Assembly: GCA_002384855.1 (NCBI GenBank)
Contig: DGBP01000029.1
Location: 1-64,000, forward strand
Direction: 5' to 3'
From: Nocardioidaceae bacterium UBA4001
GTDB lineage: Bacteria > Actinomycetota > Actinomycetes > Propionibacteriales > Nocardioidaceae
DNA: 64,000 bases
Under the pieces are notes generated by a model. The model ran no database searches, was not told the DNA's origin, and saw nothing but the letters and a program-made list of their open reading frames with translations. This document shows positions 28,396-36,557 of the stretch, one piece after another (position 1 is the first letter of the stretch; every line of letters begins with the position of its first letter). The position numbers and the translations under genes were made by a program.

Positions 28396-28941
28396 GTGAG
28401 CGACGACCAGCAGGGCGGCCAGCCCACCGAGGCGACCGAGGCCGCCGCTACCCCGGCGAGCCGCGGCGGGGGGCGGGAGCGACGCCTCGAGATCCTCGAG
28501 CAGGAGGGCGAGGTCGCGGCGGACTACCTCGAGGAGCTCTTGGACATCGCGGACCTGGACGGCGACATCGACATGGACGTGGAGGGCGACCGCGCTTCCG
28601 TCTCCATCGTGGGGGCCGACCTGGCCCAGCTCGTCGGTCGTGACGGCGCCGTCCTGGAGGCACTCCAAGAGCTGACAAGGCTCGCGGTCTTCCGTGAGAC
28701 CGGCGAGCGGTCTCGACTGATGCTCGACATCAGCGGCTACCGGGCGAAGGTGCGCGCCGAGCTCGAGAAGCTCGCGGCCGAGACGGTTGCCGAGGTGAAG
28801 GAGACCGGTGACGCGATCGAGCTCGACCCGATGACCCCCTTCGAGCGCAAGGTCGTGCACGACGCGGTCGCTGCCGCCGGTCTGCGGTCCGAGTCCGAGG
28901 GTGTCGAGCCGAACCGCTACGTCGTGGTCCTGCCCTCGTGA
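28396..28941 (+). CDS. khpB: RNA-binding protein KhpB (Jag), KH and R3H domains
   Basis: 181 residues from GTG 28396, with AAGGAGT at 28384-28390 as ribosome-binding site. There is a disordered start, then a KH domain (SIVGADLAQLVGRDGAVLEA, then LQELTRLAVF) and an R3H domain with the MTPFERKVVHDAV motif. It lacks the separate Jag-N domain found in Firmicutes. The protein binds RNA and in other bacteria affects cell length and envelope synthesis. It lies between yidC and rsmG as usual. Confidence 0.93.
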   Translation: MSDDQQGGQPTEATEAAATPASRGGGRERRLEILEQEGEVAADYLEELLDIADLDGDIDMDVEGDRASVSIVGADLAQLVGRDGAVLEALQELTRLAVFRETGERSRLMLDISGYRAKVRAELEKLAAETVAEVKETGDAIELDPMTPFERKVVHDAVAAAGLRSESEGVEPNRYVVVLPS

Positions 28942-28972
28942 CAGAGCTCGAGCCGACCGGAGTGGGCGGCCG

Positions 28973-29707
28973 GTGAGTGACGACGCCGTTTCACGTGAAA
29001 CACCCCCGGCGCCCGACGCGGCGACGGGGGTGTTTTCGCATGCCCTTCCTGTCGCGACCCGCTTTGCGGACCTGCTGGCCTCGGACGGCGTGGTCCGAGG
29101 GCTGATCGGGCCTCGAGAGGTCCCGCGACTGTGGGAGCGGCACCTGCTCAACTGCGCGCTGCTGGCTGGTGCCATCCCGCAGGGGGCCGACGTGTGTGAC
29201 ATCGGGTCCGGCGCGGGCCTCCCCGGCCTGGTGCTGGCGCTCGCGCGCGAGGACCTGTCGGTCACCCTGGTGGAGCCCCTGCTCCGGCGGTCCACCTTCC
29301 TGGAGGACGCCGTGGCAGCGCTCGGCCTCGAGAACGTGGAGGTCGTCCGCGCCCGTGCCGAGGGGCTCCACGGCCGGCGGGAGTTCTCGATAGTCACCTC
29401 CCGTGCCGTCGCTCCGCTCGACCGCCTGCTGGGCTGGTCGATGCCACTGGTCCGCCAGGGCGGTGAGCTGGTGGCGATGAAGGGTTCCTCGGCGCATGAG
29501 GAGATTGCCGCGGCGGAGAAGGCCCTCCGCAGGCACGGGGGTGGGTCAGTGCGGGTGGAGGAGTACGGCGCCGGTGTGGTCGACTCCCCCACGATTGTGG
29601 TCCGGGTACGGGCGACTCGCCCGTCGCAGCTAGGTTTGGCCGGTACGACCAGGGATGATCGGAGTCGCACCCGCGCCACGAGGTCACGCAGGAGGAAGCC
29701 ACGGTGA
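28973..29707 (+). CDS. rsmG: 16S rRNA (guanine-N7)-methyltransferase RsmG
   Basis: Methylates G527 (E. coli numbering) of 16S rRNA using SAM. GTG 28973 gives 244 residues. The SAM loop is VCDIGSGAGLPGLVLALARE, followed by VEPLLRRSTFLEDAV. A perfect parS site covers codons 6-10 (VSRET). The 3' end codes for a basic Arg-rich tail (RTRATRSRRRKPR) whose DNA also contains the AGGAGG used by parA. Overlaps the parA start by 4 bases. Confidence 0.96.
   Translation: MSDDAVSRETPPAPDAATGVFSHALPVATRFADLLASDGVVRGLIGPREVPRLWERHLLNCALLAGAIPQGADVCDIGSGAGLPGLVLALAREDLSVTLVEPLLRRSTFLEDAVAALGLENVEVVRARAEGLHGRREFSIVTSRAVAPLDRLLGWSMPLVRQGGELVAMKGSSAHEEIAAAEKALRRHGGGSVRVEEYGAGVVDSPTIVVRVRATRPSQLGLAGTTRDDRSRTRATRSRRRKPR
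28988..29001. promoter_or_regulatory. parS: parS site 1 (inside rsmG)
   Basis: Perfect 14-mer palindrome GTTTCACGTGAAAC, followed by A. It is the ParB-binding centromere sequence of bacterial chromosomes. Located 2.1 kb from parB, within the rsmG N-terminal codons. Confidence 0.95.
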
Positions 29708-31050
29708 CGACGAAGGACGCTCTCGACGGGCGGACCCGGACCTCACAGGACCGTCAGGGCCCTGCGCGGGTCGGTGGGCTGGGCTGGCCCGACCGCGAGG
29801 CCCTGGGAGCCGCCGTCCGGACCGCCGAGCCGGCTCCTGGGATCGGCTGGCCGGACGTCCCCTCCCGCCCGGCTGTGGATGACGTCCCGCCTGGATTCCA
29901 CGATTCCTCACGTCATCCACAGGGTCGTCCACAGGGGGGAACGCCCACGAACGACGCCGCTGTTTCACGTGAAACCCCGGCCGGCGAGTCCCGGCGCGAG
30001 CCGGTTTCACGTGAAACGCACAGGAGTGCCGTGGACGCGGCCGCAGAGGAGAACGCCATGATCGACCCGCCGATGGACACGTCGAAGTTCGGACCGTTCC
30101 CCGCACCCGGGACTCCGGCGGCCCGCACGGCGGCCGAGCTCGCCGACGGACCACTGGTCATCGCGGACGACTCGACGCCGATGGCTCGGTCGGTGGCACA
30201 CCAGCTCCTGGTCAAGGAGGGGTTGCGCCTGCACGAGCCGCTGCCCCGGCCCGACCGGGCACGCGTGATGGTCGTGGCGAACCAGAAGGGCGGCGTCGGG
30301 AAGACCACGTCCACGGTCAACATGGCCGCCGCGCTCGCTCAACACGGTCTCCGGGTCCTCGTCATCGACCTCGACCCCCAGGGGAACGCCTCGACCGCGT
30401 TGGCGATCGACCACCACAGGGGAACTCCCTCGACCTACGACGCGCTCGTCGAGGGCGTCCCGCTGAGCGAGGTCGTCCAGGCCAGCCCCGAGGTGGAGGG
30501 GCTCTTCGTGGTGCCGGCGACGATCGACCTCGCCGGCGCGGAGATCGATCTCGTCTCGATGGTCGCGCGGGAAAGCCGGCTCCGGAAAGCCATCCAGGCC
30601 TACCCGCCGGTCACCGCGGAGGGCGAGGACCGGATCGACTACGTCCTCATCGACTGCCCGCCGTCACTCGGCCTGCTGACGCTGAACGCGCTCGTGGCAG
30701 GCGAGGAGATGCTGATCCCGATCCAGGCGGAGTACTACGCGCTCGAGGGTCTCGGGCAGCTGATCGAGACGGTGGAGATGGTCAAGGCCCACCTCAACCC
30801 CACGCTCGACGTGTCCACGATCCTGCTCACCATGTACGACGCACGGACCCGCCTGTCGGCCGGCGTCGCGGAGGAGGTGCGCACGCACTTCGGGGAGCAG
30901 GTGCTCCGGACAGCCATCCCCCGGTCGGTGAGGATCTCGGAGGCTCCGAGCTACGGGCAGACCGTGATGACCTACGATCCCGGCTCGGCGGGGGCGTTGA
31001 GCTACCTCGAAGCAGCGAGAGAAATGGCACTCAAAGGAGCACAGGGATGA
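29704..31050 (+). CDS. parA: Chromosome partitioning ATPase ParA
   Basis: Walker-type ATPase that moves ParB-bound origins. The fold starts at VMVVANQKGGVGKTTSTVNM with the deviant Walker A; Walker A' and B are LRVLVIDLDPQGNASTALAI and DYVLIDCPPSLGLLTLNALV. GTG 29704 (AGGAGG eight bases before, overlapping the rsmG stop) gives 448 residues with a 118-residue disordered extension holding two parS-coded VSRET peptides. ATG 30058 also has a strong site (GAGGAG) and would give 330 residues; which start is used is open. parB overlaps its stop by 4 bases. Confidence 0.93.
   Translation: MTTKDALDGRTRTSQDRQGPARVGGLGWPDREALGAAVRTAEPAPGIGWPDVPSRPAVDDVPPGFHDSSRHPQGRPQGGTPTNDAAVSRETPAGESRREPVSRETHRSAVDAAAEENAMIDPPMDTSKFGPFPAPGTPAARTAAELADGPLVIADDSTPMARSVAHQLLVKEGLRLHEPLPRPDRARVMVVANQKGGVGKTTSTVNMAAALAQHGLRVLVIDLDPQGNASTALAIDHHRGTPSTYDALVEGVPLSEVVQASPEVEGLFVVPATIDLAGAEIDLVSMVARESRLRKAIQAYPPVTAEGEDRIDYVLIDCPPSLGLLTLNALVAGEEMLIPIQAEYYALEGLGQLIETVEMVKAHLNPTLDVSTILLTMYDARTRLSAGVAEEVRTHFGEQVLRTAIPRSVRISEAPSYGQTVMTYDPGSAGALSYLEAAREMALKGAQG
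29962..29975. promoter_or_regulatory. parS: parS site 2 (5' part of parA)
   Basis: Perfect GTTTCACGTGAAAC, preceded by T. Within the parA frame it encodes VSRET; if translation begins at 30058 it is instead in the leader. Just upstream lie two CCACAGG DnaA-box-like halves (about 29915-29935). Confidence 0.95.
30004..30017. promoter_or_regulatory. parS: parS site 3 (5' part of parA)
   Basis: Perfect GTTTCACGTGAAAC, 42 bases after site 2 (four helical turns), so ParB dimers would sit on the same DNA face. Also encodes VSRET in the parA frame. Confidence 0.95.
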
Positions 31051-32126
31051 CTCAGCACCGCCCCGGACAGCGGCGCGGCCTCGGCCGTGGCCTCGGATCA
31101 CTGATCCCGACGGCACCGCCGGTTCCCGTCTCGGCCCCTGCCTCGACCCCCGGAGCGCAGGAGCCCGGCGAGGGACTCGACCGCTCCGAGCCCGGGTCGT
31201 CGCAGCCGGGTGCCGCCGCTGCGACCTCCTCGAACGGACATCCTCTGTCGGATCCCACCCCTGGGAGCCAGGCGGCAGGTGCCGGGGCCACGGGCCCCGA
31301 GGGGCTGGCCCCGGTCGACGGTGCCTACTTCGCCGAGCTCGACGTCACCAAGGTGTCTCCGAACCCCCGGCAGCCGCGCCAGGTCTTCGAGGAGGAGGCG
31401 CTCGCCGAGCTCGTGCACTCCGTCAAGGAGGTCGGCCTCCTCCAGCCGGTGGTCGTCCGCCGGGCCGGTGAGGACCGCTACGAGCTGATCATGGGTGAGC
31501 GCCGGTGGCGGGCAACCCAGGAGGCCGGGCTCGCAACCATCCCGGCGATCGTCCGGGAGACCGGCGACGACGCCATGCTGCGGGACGCGCTGCTCGAGAA
31601 CCTCCACCGCTCGCAGCTGAACCCGCTCGAGGAGGCGGCGGCCTACCAGCAGCTGCTCGACGACTTCGGCTGCACGCACGAGGAGCTCGCCTCCCGCATC
31701 GGGCGCAGCCGGCCGCAGATCAGCAACACGCTCCGTCTGCTGCGGCTGTCCCCGGCCGTCCAGCGGCGGGTCGCTGCGGGTGTGCTCTCAGCCGGCCATG
31801 CCCGTGCGCTCCTGGGCGTGGACAACCCCGAGACCCAGGACCGCCTCGCCGGCCGGGTGGTCTCGGAGGGGATCTCCGTCCGTGGCCTCGAGGAGATCGT
31901 CGCCGTGGGTGATCTCGGCAGCGACCAGAAGCGGCGTCCGCTGCGACGCAAGCCGCACGCTCCGGCGCTCGACGACCTGGCTGCGCGGCTCTCGGACCGG
32001 CTGGAGACCAGGGTCAAGGTGGCACTCGGCAAGACCAAGGGCAGGATCACCGTCGAGTTCGCGTCGATCCCGGACCTCGAGCGGATCGTCGACGTGCTCG
32101 ACCCGAGAAACGACAGGCCGATCTGA
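31047..32126 (+). CDS. parB: Chromosome partitioning protein ParB
   Basis: The CTP-dependent clamp that loads at parS and spreads. 359 residues. A disordered N-terminal Pro/Gly/Ser region contains the basic ParA-activating start RRGLGRGLGSLIP. The CTP-binding boxes are VSPNPRQPRQVF and YELIMGERRWRATQEAG, then LLENLHRSQLNPLEEA. The helix-turn-helix is THEELASRIGRSRPQISNTL. A C-terminal dimerisation domain is present. Overlaps parA by 4 bases; ends 17 bases before a palindrome. Confidence 0.97.
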   Translation: MTQHRPGQRRGLGRGLGSLIPTAPPVPVSAPASTPGAQEPGEGLDRSEPGSSQPGAAAATSSNGHPLSDPTPGSQAAGAGATGPEGLAPVDGAYFAELDVTKVSPNPRQPRQVFEEEALAELVHSVKEVGLLQPVVVRRAGEDRYELIMGERRWRATQEAGLATIPAIVRETGDDAMLRDALLENLHRSQLNPLEEAAAYQQLLDDFGCTHEELASRIGRSRPQISNTLRLLRLSPAVQRRVAAGVLSAGHARALLGVDNPETQDRLAGRVVSEGISVRGLEEIVAVGDLGSDQKRRPLRRKPHAPALDDLAARLSDRLETRVKVALGKTKGRITVEFASIPDLERIVDVLDPRNDRPI

Positions 32127-32143
32127 CGACCTGTCCCCTCATG

Positions 32144-32175
32144 GATAAGTCACTTTGTCGACAAAGAGACTTATC
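32144..32175. terminator. 32-bp AT-rich palindrome between convergent parB and the acyltransferase gene
   Basis: The arms GATAAGTC-A-CTTTGTC and GACAAAG-A-GACTTATC pair at 15 of 16 positions with no loop, centred on TTTGTCGACAAA. It lies between two convergent genes, so a bidirectional terminator is the simplest reading, but it has few G-C pairs and no U-tract, and it could equally be a protein-binding site. Confidence 0.55.
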
Positions 32176-32183
32176 GATCTGTT

Positions 32184-32948
32184 CTAGCCTTTCGCCCGGC
32201 GGGCCCTGCGCTCGGCGCGACGACGCTTCTCCGCGACGTCGAGCTCCGCGGCTCGCTCGGGAGTGGGGGCGGAGCCGCCGTACGACGCCGGGAGCCACCA
32301 CGACCCGGCGGGCTGCTCCTCGGCCGGGTAGGCACGGATCGTCCGGTCGAGGAGGTCGGCCATCGTCGCCCGCAGCTCTGCCGTGTCGGCGACGGGGTCG
32401 GCACCGCTCGGCTCGAGGGGTCGGCCGACCGAGATCGCGATGGTCTTGCCGCGGGAGAGGTCCCGGGGGTGGTCCTTGGTGAACATCCGCTGGGTCCCCC
32501 AGAGGACGACCGGGACCAACGGCACCCCCGCCTCCGCTGCCATCCGGGCGGCCCCGGTCTTGAGGTCCTTGATCTCGAAGCTGCGGGAGATCGTGGCCTC
32601 GGGGAAGATCCCGACCACCTCGCCCATGCGCAGGTAGCGCAGCCCCTCCCGGTAGGAGCCCAGCCCCTCGCCACGGTCCACCTCGATGTGGTGCAGGGAG
32701 CGCATCACCGGCCCGCCGACGGGATGGTCGAAGATCTCCTTCTTCGCCATGAACCGCACCAAGCGGCCGGCGGGCTGGGCAGCGAATCCACCGAAGACGA
32801 AGTCGAGGTAGGACACGTGGTTGACCGCCAGCAGCGCCGGGCCGGTGTGCGGGACGTGCTCGGTGCCGCTCATCTGGAACTTCAGGCCGAGGACCTTGAA
32901 GGCGGTCTTCGCGGTCCAGACGACCGGCGGGTACGTGAGGTCACGCAT
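32184..32948 (-). CDS. Lysophospholipid acyltransferase family (PlsC-like) protein
   Basis: 1-acyl-glycerol-3-phosphate acyltransferase-type enzyme, adding an acyl chain in phospholipid or glycolipid synthesis. ATG 32948 gives 254 residues. The catalytic NHxxxxD motif is AVNHVSYLDFVFGG; the FPEATISRSF motif binds the phosphate. The C-terminus is a charged, Arg/Ala-rich tail (EKRRRAERRARRAKG). Last gene of a three-gene minus operon with the ligase (14 bases upstream) and the aminotransferase. Confidence 0.92.
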   Translation of the reverse strand: MRDLTYPPVVWTAKTAFKVLGLKFQMSGTEHVPHTGPALLAVNHVSYLDFVFGGFAAQPAGRLVRFMAKKEIFDHPVGGPVMRSLHHIEVDRGEGLGSYREGLRYLRMGEVVGIFPEATISRSFEIKDLKTGAARMAAEAGVPLVPVVLWGTQRMFTKDHPRDLSRGKTIAISVGRPLEPSGADPVADTAELRATMADLLDRTIRAYPAEEQPAGSWWLPASYGGSAPTPERAAELDVAEKRRRAERRARRAKG

Positions 32949-32962
32949 GGTGGGCCTTTCCG

Positions 32963-33952
32963 TCAACGGGTCGATCGGGCCACGGCGGCGCCGACGAGGG
33001 ACGCCATGAGCGCGCCGAGCTCCAGTCCGGCGGCCTGGACCGAGAGGGGGACGGTCGAGGTCTCGGTGAGACCGGGCGCGACGTTCACCTCGAGGAACCA
33101 CACCCGCCCCTCGGCGTCCACCATGAGGTCGGACCGGGACAGGTCGCGCAGGCCGAGCGCCTCGTGGGCGGTGAGGGCGACCCGAACGCACTCGGCGGCA
33201 AGCTCGTCGCTCAGCCGGGCCGGGACCACGAACTCCGTGCTGCCGGCGGTGTACCTGGCGGTGTAGTCGTAGACGCCCCCGTCGGGGTGGATCGACACGG
33301 CAGGCAGCGCCCGTGGCCCGTCGCCCGTGTCGATGACCGCGACCGCGACCTCCTGGCCCTCGACCAGCCGCTCCACGAGGGCGGTGTCGCCGTACGCGAA
33401 GGCGCTCACCATCGCCCCGGGGAGCTCGCTGCCCTCCCGCACGACGGAGCAGCCGAGCGCTGAGCCGCCCCTGGTCGGCTTGACGATCAGCGGGAGCCCG
33501 AGGTGGTCGATGATCGCCTCCATCACTGCCGCCGCCCCGAGCTCGCGGAACGTCTCGTGGGGCAGGGCCACGCTCTGCGGGGTCAGCAGCCCGGCTCGCG
33601 CGACGATCGCCTTCGCGATCGGCTTGTCGAAGGCCGCCCGCGACGACATCGGCGCGGATCCGACGTAGGGGACCCCGACCAGCTCGAGAACCTCGCGCAG
33701 GGCGCCGTCCTCGCCGGTCTCCCCGTGCAGGAGGGGTACGACGCACAGCGGGGGGTCCTCACGCAGCGACGGCACGAGCTTCGCGTCGACGTCGCGCTCC
33801 ACGACCTCCACCCCGGTGTCACGCAGCGCCTCGGCGACCCGGCGGCCGGACCGCAGCGAGACGTCCCGCTCGTGCGAGAGGCCACCGGCGAGCACGACGA
33901 CGCGGCCCTCGGGCACGACGGTCCGGGCGGCGTCCGGGCGGGCAGCTTCCAT
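32963..33952 (-). CDS. D-alanine-D-alanine ligase family protein
   Basis: ATP-grasp ligase of about 329 residues. The N-terminal VVVLAGGLSHERDVSLRSGR matches the Ddl glycine-rich entry; the phosphate-binding loop region is LPLIVKPTRGGSALGCSVV, and FLEVNVAPGLTETSTVP is the C-terminal metal/D-Ala site. This would make D-Ala-D-Ala for peptidoglycan, but it is shorter than classic Ddl (about 350-370 aa), and a second chromosomal ddl is likely elsewhere. So I leave the symbol blank. 15 bases after the aminotransferase. Confidence 0.85.
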   Translation of the reverse strand: MEAARPDAARTVVPEGRVVVLAGGLSHERDVSLRSGRRVAEALRDTGVEVVERDVDAKLVPSLREDPPLCVVPLLHGETGEDGALREVLELVGVPYVGSAPMSSRAAFDKPIAKAIVARAGLLTPQSVALPHETFRELGAAAVMEAIIDHLGLPLIVKPTRGGSALGCSVVREGSELPGAMVSAFAYGDTALVERLVEGQEVAVAVIDTGDGPRALPAVSIHPDGGVYDYTARYTAGSTEFVVPARLSDELAAECVRVALTAHEALGLRDLSRSDLMVDAEGRVWFLEVNVAPGLTETSTVPLSVQAAGLELGALMASLVGAAVARSTR

Positions 33953-33967
33953 GCGGGTGGCTCCTGA

Positions 33968-35290
33968 TCAGGTGAGGTCGGTGTTGGGGGACTCGTACCC
34001 TCGACCCACGCCGGGCCGGCCGGCCGTGCCGAAGGTCTGGTGCAGCTCGAGCTCCTCCTCGATGACGCCGACGAGCCGTCGCACGCCCTCCCGGATCCGC
34101 TCGGGCGTGGGGTAGCAGTAGGACAGGCGCATGCTCCGGGCACCGAAGCCGTCGGCGTAGAAGGCCGTTCCGGGGACATAGGCGACCCGGGCCGTCACCG
34201 CCCGCGGCAGCATCGCCTTGGCGTCGAGACCCTCGGGCAGCGTCAGCCACACGTAGAAGCCGCCGTCGGGGACGGTCCAGGAGGCCGTGGGCGGCATCAT
34301 GTCCTCGAGCGCCTCGAGCAGGGCGTCGCGGCGCTCGCGGTACATCTCCCGGAACTCCTTGACCTGCCCCTGCCAGTCGTGGCTCTCCAGGTAGGCCGAG
34401 ACCACCATCTGCGAGAACGACGGCGGGCACAGCGTCGCCGACTCCTGGGCCAGGACCAGCTTCTCGCGCACAGCGTGCGGTGCGAGGGCCCAGCCGACCC
34501 GGAAGCCGGGGGCGAAGGTCTTGCTGAAGGAGCCGAGGTAGATCACCCCCTCGGCCTCGTCGGCCCGCAGCGCGCGGTGCGGCTCGTCGCCGAAGCCGAG
34601 CAGACCGTAGGGGTTGTCCTCGAGGATCAAGATGTCGGCCTCACGGCAGATCTCGAGCACCTCGGCCCGCCGCTCCGGGGACAGCGAGACGCCGGCCGGG
34701 TTGTGGTAGTTCGGGATCGTGTAGAGGAACTTGATCCGCTTGCCCGCAGCCCGGGTCGCGGCGATCGCCTGGCGCAGCGCGTCGGGCACCAGGCCGTGCC
34801 GGTCCATCTCGGCGTGGACGACGTCCACCTCGTAGGCCCGGAAGACGCCGAGCGCGCCGACGTACGACGGGGCCTCGCAGATCACGACGTCACCGGGGTC
34901 GCAGAAGATCCGGGTGACCAGGTCGACCGCCTGCTGCGACCCGACCGTCACCACGACGTCGTCCGGGTGCGCCTCCACGCCCTCGAGGCGCATGACGTCG
35001 CAGATCTGCTCGCGCAGCCGCGGGTCCCCCTGCCCCGAGCCGTACTGCATGGCGACCGCCCCGTGGTCGCGCACCAACGTGGACACGGCCTTGCCGACCA
35101 CGTCGAGCGGGAGGCCCGAGATGTTCGGCATGCCTCCGGCCAGGGAGACGACCTCGGGGCGGCTGGCGACCGAGAACAGCGCCCGGATCTCCGAGGCGGT
35201 CATGCCCTGGGTCCGCGCGGCGTAGCGGTCCACGTAGCTGTCCAGCCTCGTAGAGCTGCGGCGTACCTGTCCTGGACCGGTCTCAGACAT
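33968..35290 (-). CDS. PLP-dependent class I/II aminotransferase (2-aminoadipate transaminase-like)
   Basis: 440 residues. The PLP lysine is in VIYLGSFSKTFAPGFRVGW; the substrate region DVVVTVGSQQAVDLVTR and the IPNYHNPAGVSLSPERR motif match the LysN/KAT-type fold family I aminotransferases. The N-terminus (SYVDRYAARTQGMTASEIRA) is also typical of this family. There is no MocR-type winged helix. Substrate is unknown. First gene of the operon with the ligase and acyltransferase, divergent from the GNAT gene at 35360. Confidence 0.9.
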   Translation of the reverse strand: MSETGPGQVRRSSTRLDSYVDRYAARTQGMTASEIRALFSVASRPEVVSLAGGMPNISGLPLDVVGKAVSTLVRDHGAVAMQYGSGQGDPRLREQICDVMRLEGVEAHPDDVVVTVGSQQAVDLVTRIFCDPGDVVICEAPSYVGALGVFRAYEVDVVHAEMDRHGLVPDALRQAIAATRAAGKRIKFLYTIPNYHNPAGVSLSPERRAEVLEICREADILILEDNPYGLLGFGDEPHRALRADEAEGVIYLGSFSKTFAPGFRVGWALAPHAVREKLVLAQESATLCPPSFSQMVVSAYLESHDWQGQVKEFREMYRERRDALLEALEDMMPPTASWTVPDGGFYVWLTLPEGLDAKAMLPRAVTARVAYVPGTAFYADGFGARSMRLSYCYPTPERIREGVRRLVGVIEEELELHQTFGTAGRPGVGRGYESPNTDLT

Positions 35291-35359
35291 CCTGTCTCCC
35301 GTCGGGTGAGCCTCTAGGATGGATCATCCCGGCAGTCTCCTCATCATGGGGGTCACGAC

Positions 35360-36076
35360 ATGGGATCGAGCTCACGCAGCATCGCGAGGCTGACGCTCGA
35401 CAACGTCCACGACCTGCCCCCGTCCTGTCGCGCCTGCGCCTTCTGGGAGCTCGACCCGGTCGCCCGGGCGCGGGCCGAGCTGAACGGCACGACCACCGAG
35501 GAGAAGGAGGCCTGGGTATCCCGGGTCCTCCTGGAGTGGGGCTCCTGCGGCCGTCTGCTGTACGTCGACGGCGAGCCGGCCGGGTACGCCCTCTACGCAC
35601 CGCCGAGGTACGTCCCGGGGGCCGGAGGGTTCCCGACCTCCCCGGCCGGCGACGACGCCGTGCTGCTGGCCGCGCTGATGGTCCGGCCGGAGTACTCCGG
35701 AGGCGGGCTCGGACGGGTGCTGGTGCAGGCGGTGGTCAAGGACGTGCTCGGCCGGGGCGGGATCCGGGCGATCGAGGCGTTCGGGGACCGCCGCCCGCCC
35801 CGGGACGGCCGGGCGGGCTGCGTGATCCCGGCGGACTTCCTGCTGCGGGTCGGCTTCAAGACCCATCGACCCCACGTCCGCTACCCGAGGTTCCGGATGG
35901 ACCTGCGGTCGGTGCTGACCTGGCGCGAGGAGGTCGAGCAGGCCCTCGAGAAGCTCATCTGGGCCGTGCGCCCCCGACCGGCCCCGGCACCAGCGCCCGC
36001 CGACCGGGTGGGGTCGGGCACGCACCTGTTCGGGGAGGATCCCCCGCACCGGGCGCCGACGATCTTCCCCGGATAG
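35360..36076 (+). CDS. GNAT family N-acetyltransferase
   Basis: 238 residues. The acetyl-CoA pocket is LAALMVRPEYSGGGLGRVLV, with motif A (R/Q-x-x-G-x-G/A as YSGGGLGRVL), and the fold begins LTLDNVHDLPPSCRACAF. A cysteine pair (CRACAF) lies near the start. The C-terminal 60 residues are a Pro/Ala-rich tail. The gene is conserved next to trxA and the parAB region in several actinobacteria; substrate unknown. Convergent with trxA; a terminator lies between. Confidence 0.85.
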   Translation: MGSSSRSIARLTLDNVHDLPPSCRACAFWELDPVARARAELNGTTTEEKEAWVSRVLLEWGSCGRLLYVDGEPAGYALYAPPRYVPGAGGFPTSPAGDDAVLLAALMVRPEYSGGGLGRVLVQAVVKDVLGRGGIRAIEAFGDRRPPRDGRAGCVIPADFLLRVGFKTHRPHVRYPRFRMDLRSVLTWREEVEQALEKLIWAVRPRPAPAPAPADRVGSGTHLFGEDPPHRAPTIFPG

Positions 36077-36096
36077 CGGTCGTCGAGAAGCGAGAA

Positions 36097-36120
36097 GGCC
36101 GCCCCCGGTGGGGAGCGGCC
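36097..36120. terminator. Intrinsic terminator between GNAT and trxA
   Basis: GGCCGCCCCC (36097-36106) and GGGGAGCGGCC (36110-36120) form a strong hairpin between two convergent genes, so it may serve both strands. T-run after it is poor (CTCGTGTTT). Confidence 0.8.
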
Positions 36121-36143
36121 CTCGTGTTTCGCGTCGCCGACGA

Positions 36144-36470
36144 TCAGCCGATGAAGTCGCGCAGGTCGTTGAGCAGCGCGGCCTTCGGCTTGGCACCCAC
36201 GATCTGCTTCACGACCTCGCCGTTCTGGTAGACGTTGAGCGTCGGGATCCCGGTGACGCGGTACGTCGCCGGGGTGACGGGGTTCTCGTCGACGTTCAGC
36301 TTGCGGACGACGAGCTTGTCGCCGTGCTGCTTGTTGATCTCCTCGAGGATCGGGGAGACCTGGCGGCACGGCCCGCACCACTCGGCCCAGAAGTCGACGA
36401 GGACGGGCTTGTCGGACTTGAGGACCTCGGCCTCGAAGTCGGCGTCGGTCACGGCCTGGATGTCACCCAC
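36144..36470 (-). CDS. trxA: Thioredoxin
   Basis: 108-residue disulfide reductase. The active site is WAEWCGPCRQVSPILEE, with cis-proline region TGIPTLNVYQNGEVV. It lies 87 bases after trxB, so a joint transcript is likely. Reduces ribonucleotide reductase, Msr and other substrates via TrxB and NADPH. Confidence 0.98.
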   Translation of the reverse strand: MGDIQAVTDADFEAEVLKSDKPVLVDFWAEWCGPCRQVSPILEEINKQHGDKLVVRKLNVDENPVTPATYRVTGIPTLNVYQNGEVVKQIVGAKPKAALLNDLRDFIG

Positions 36471-36557
36471 AGGGGCTCCTTCTCGATCAGTTCGGTTACG
36501 TCAGTCTGCAGTAGACAGCGTCGCACCGACAACGCGGGCGTGCTGCCACGGGGACGG

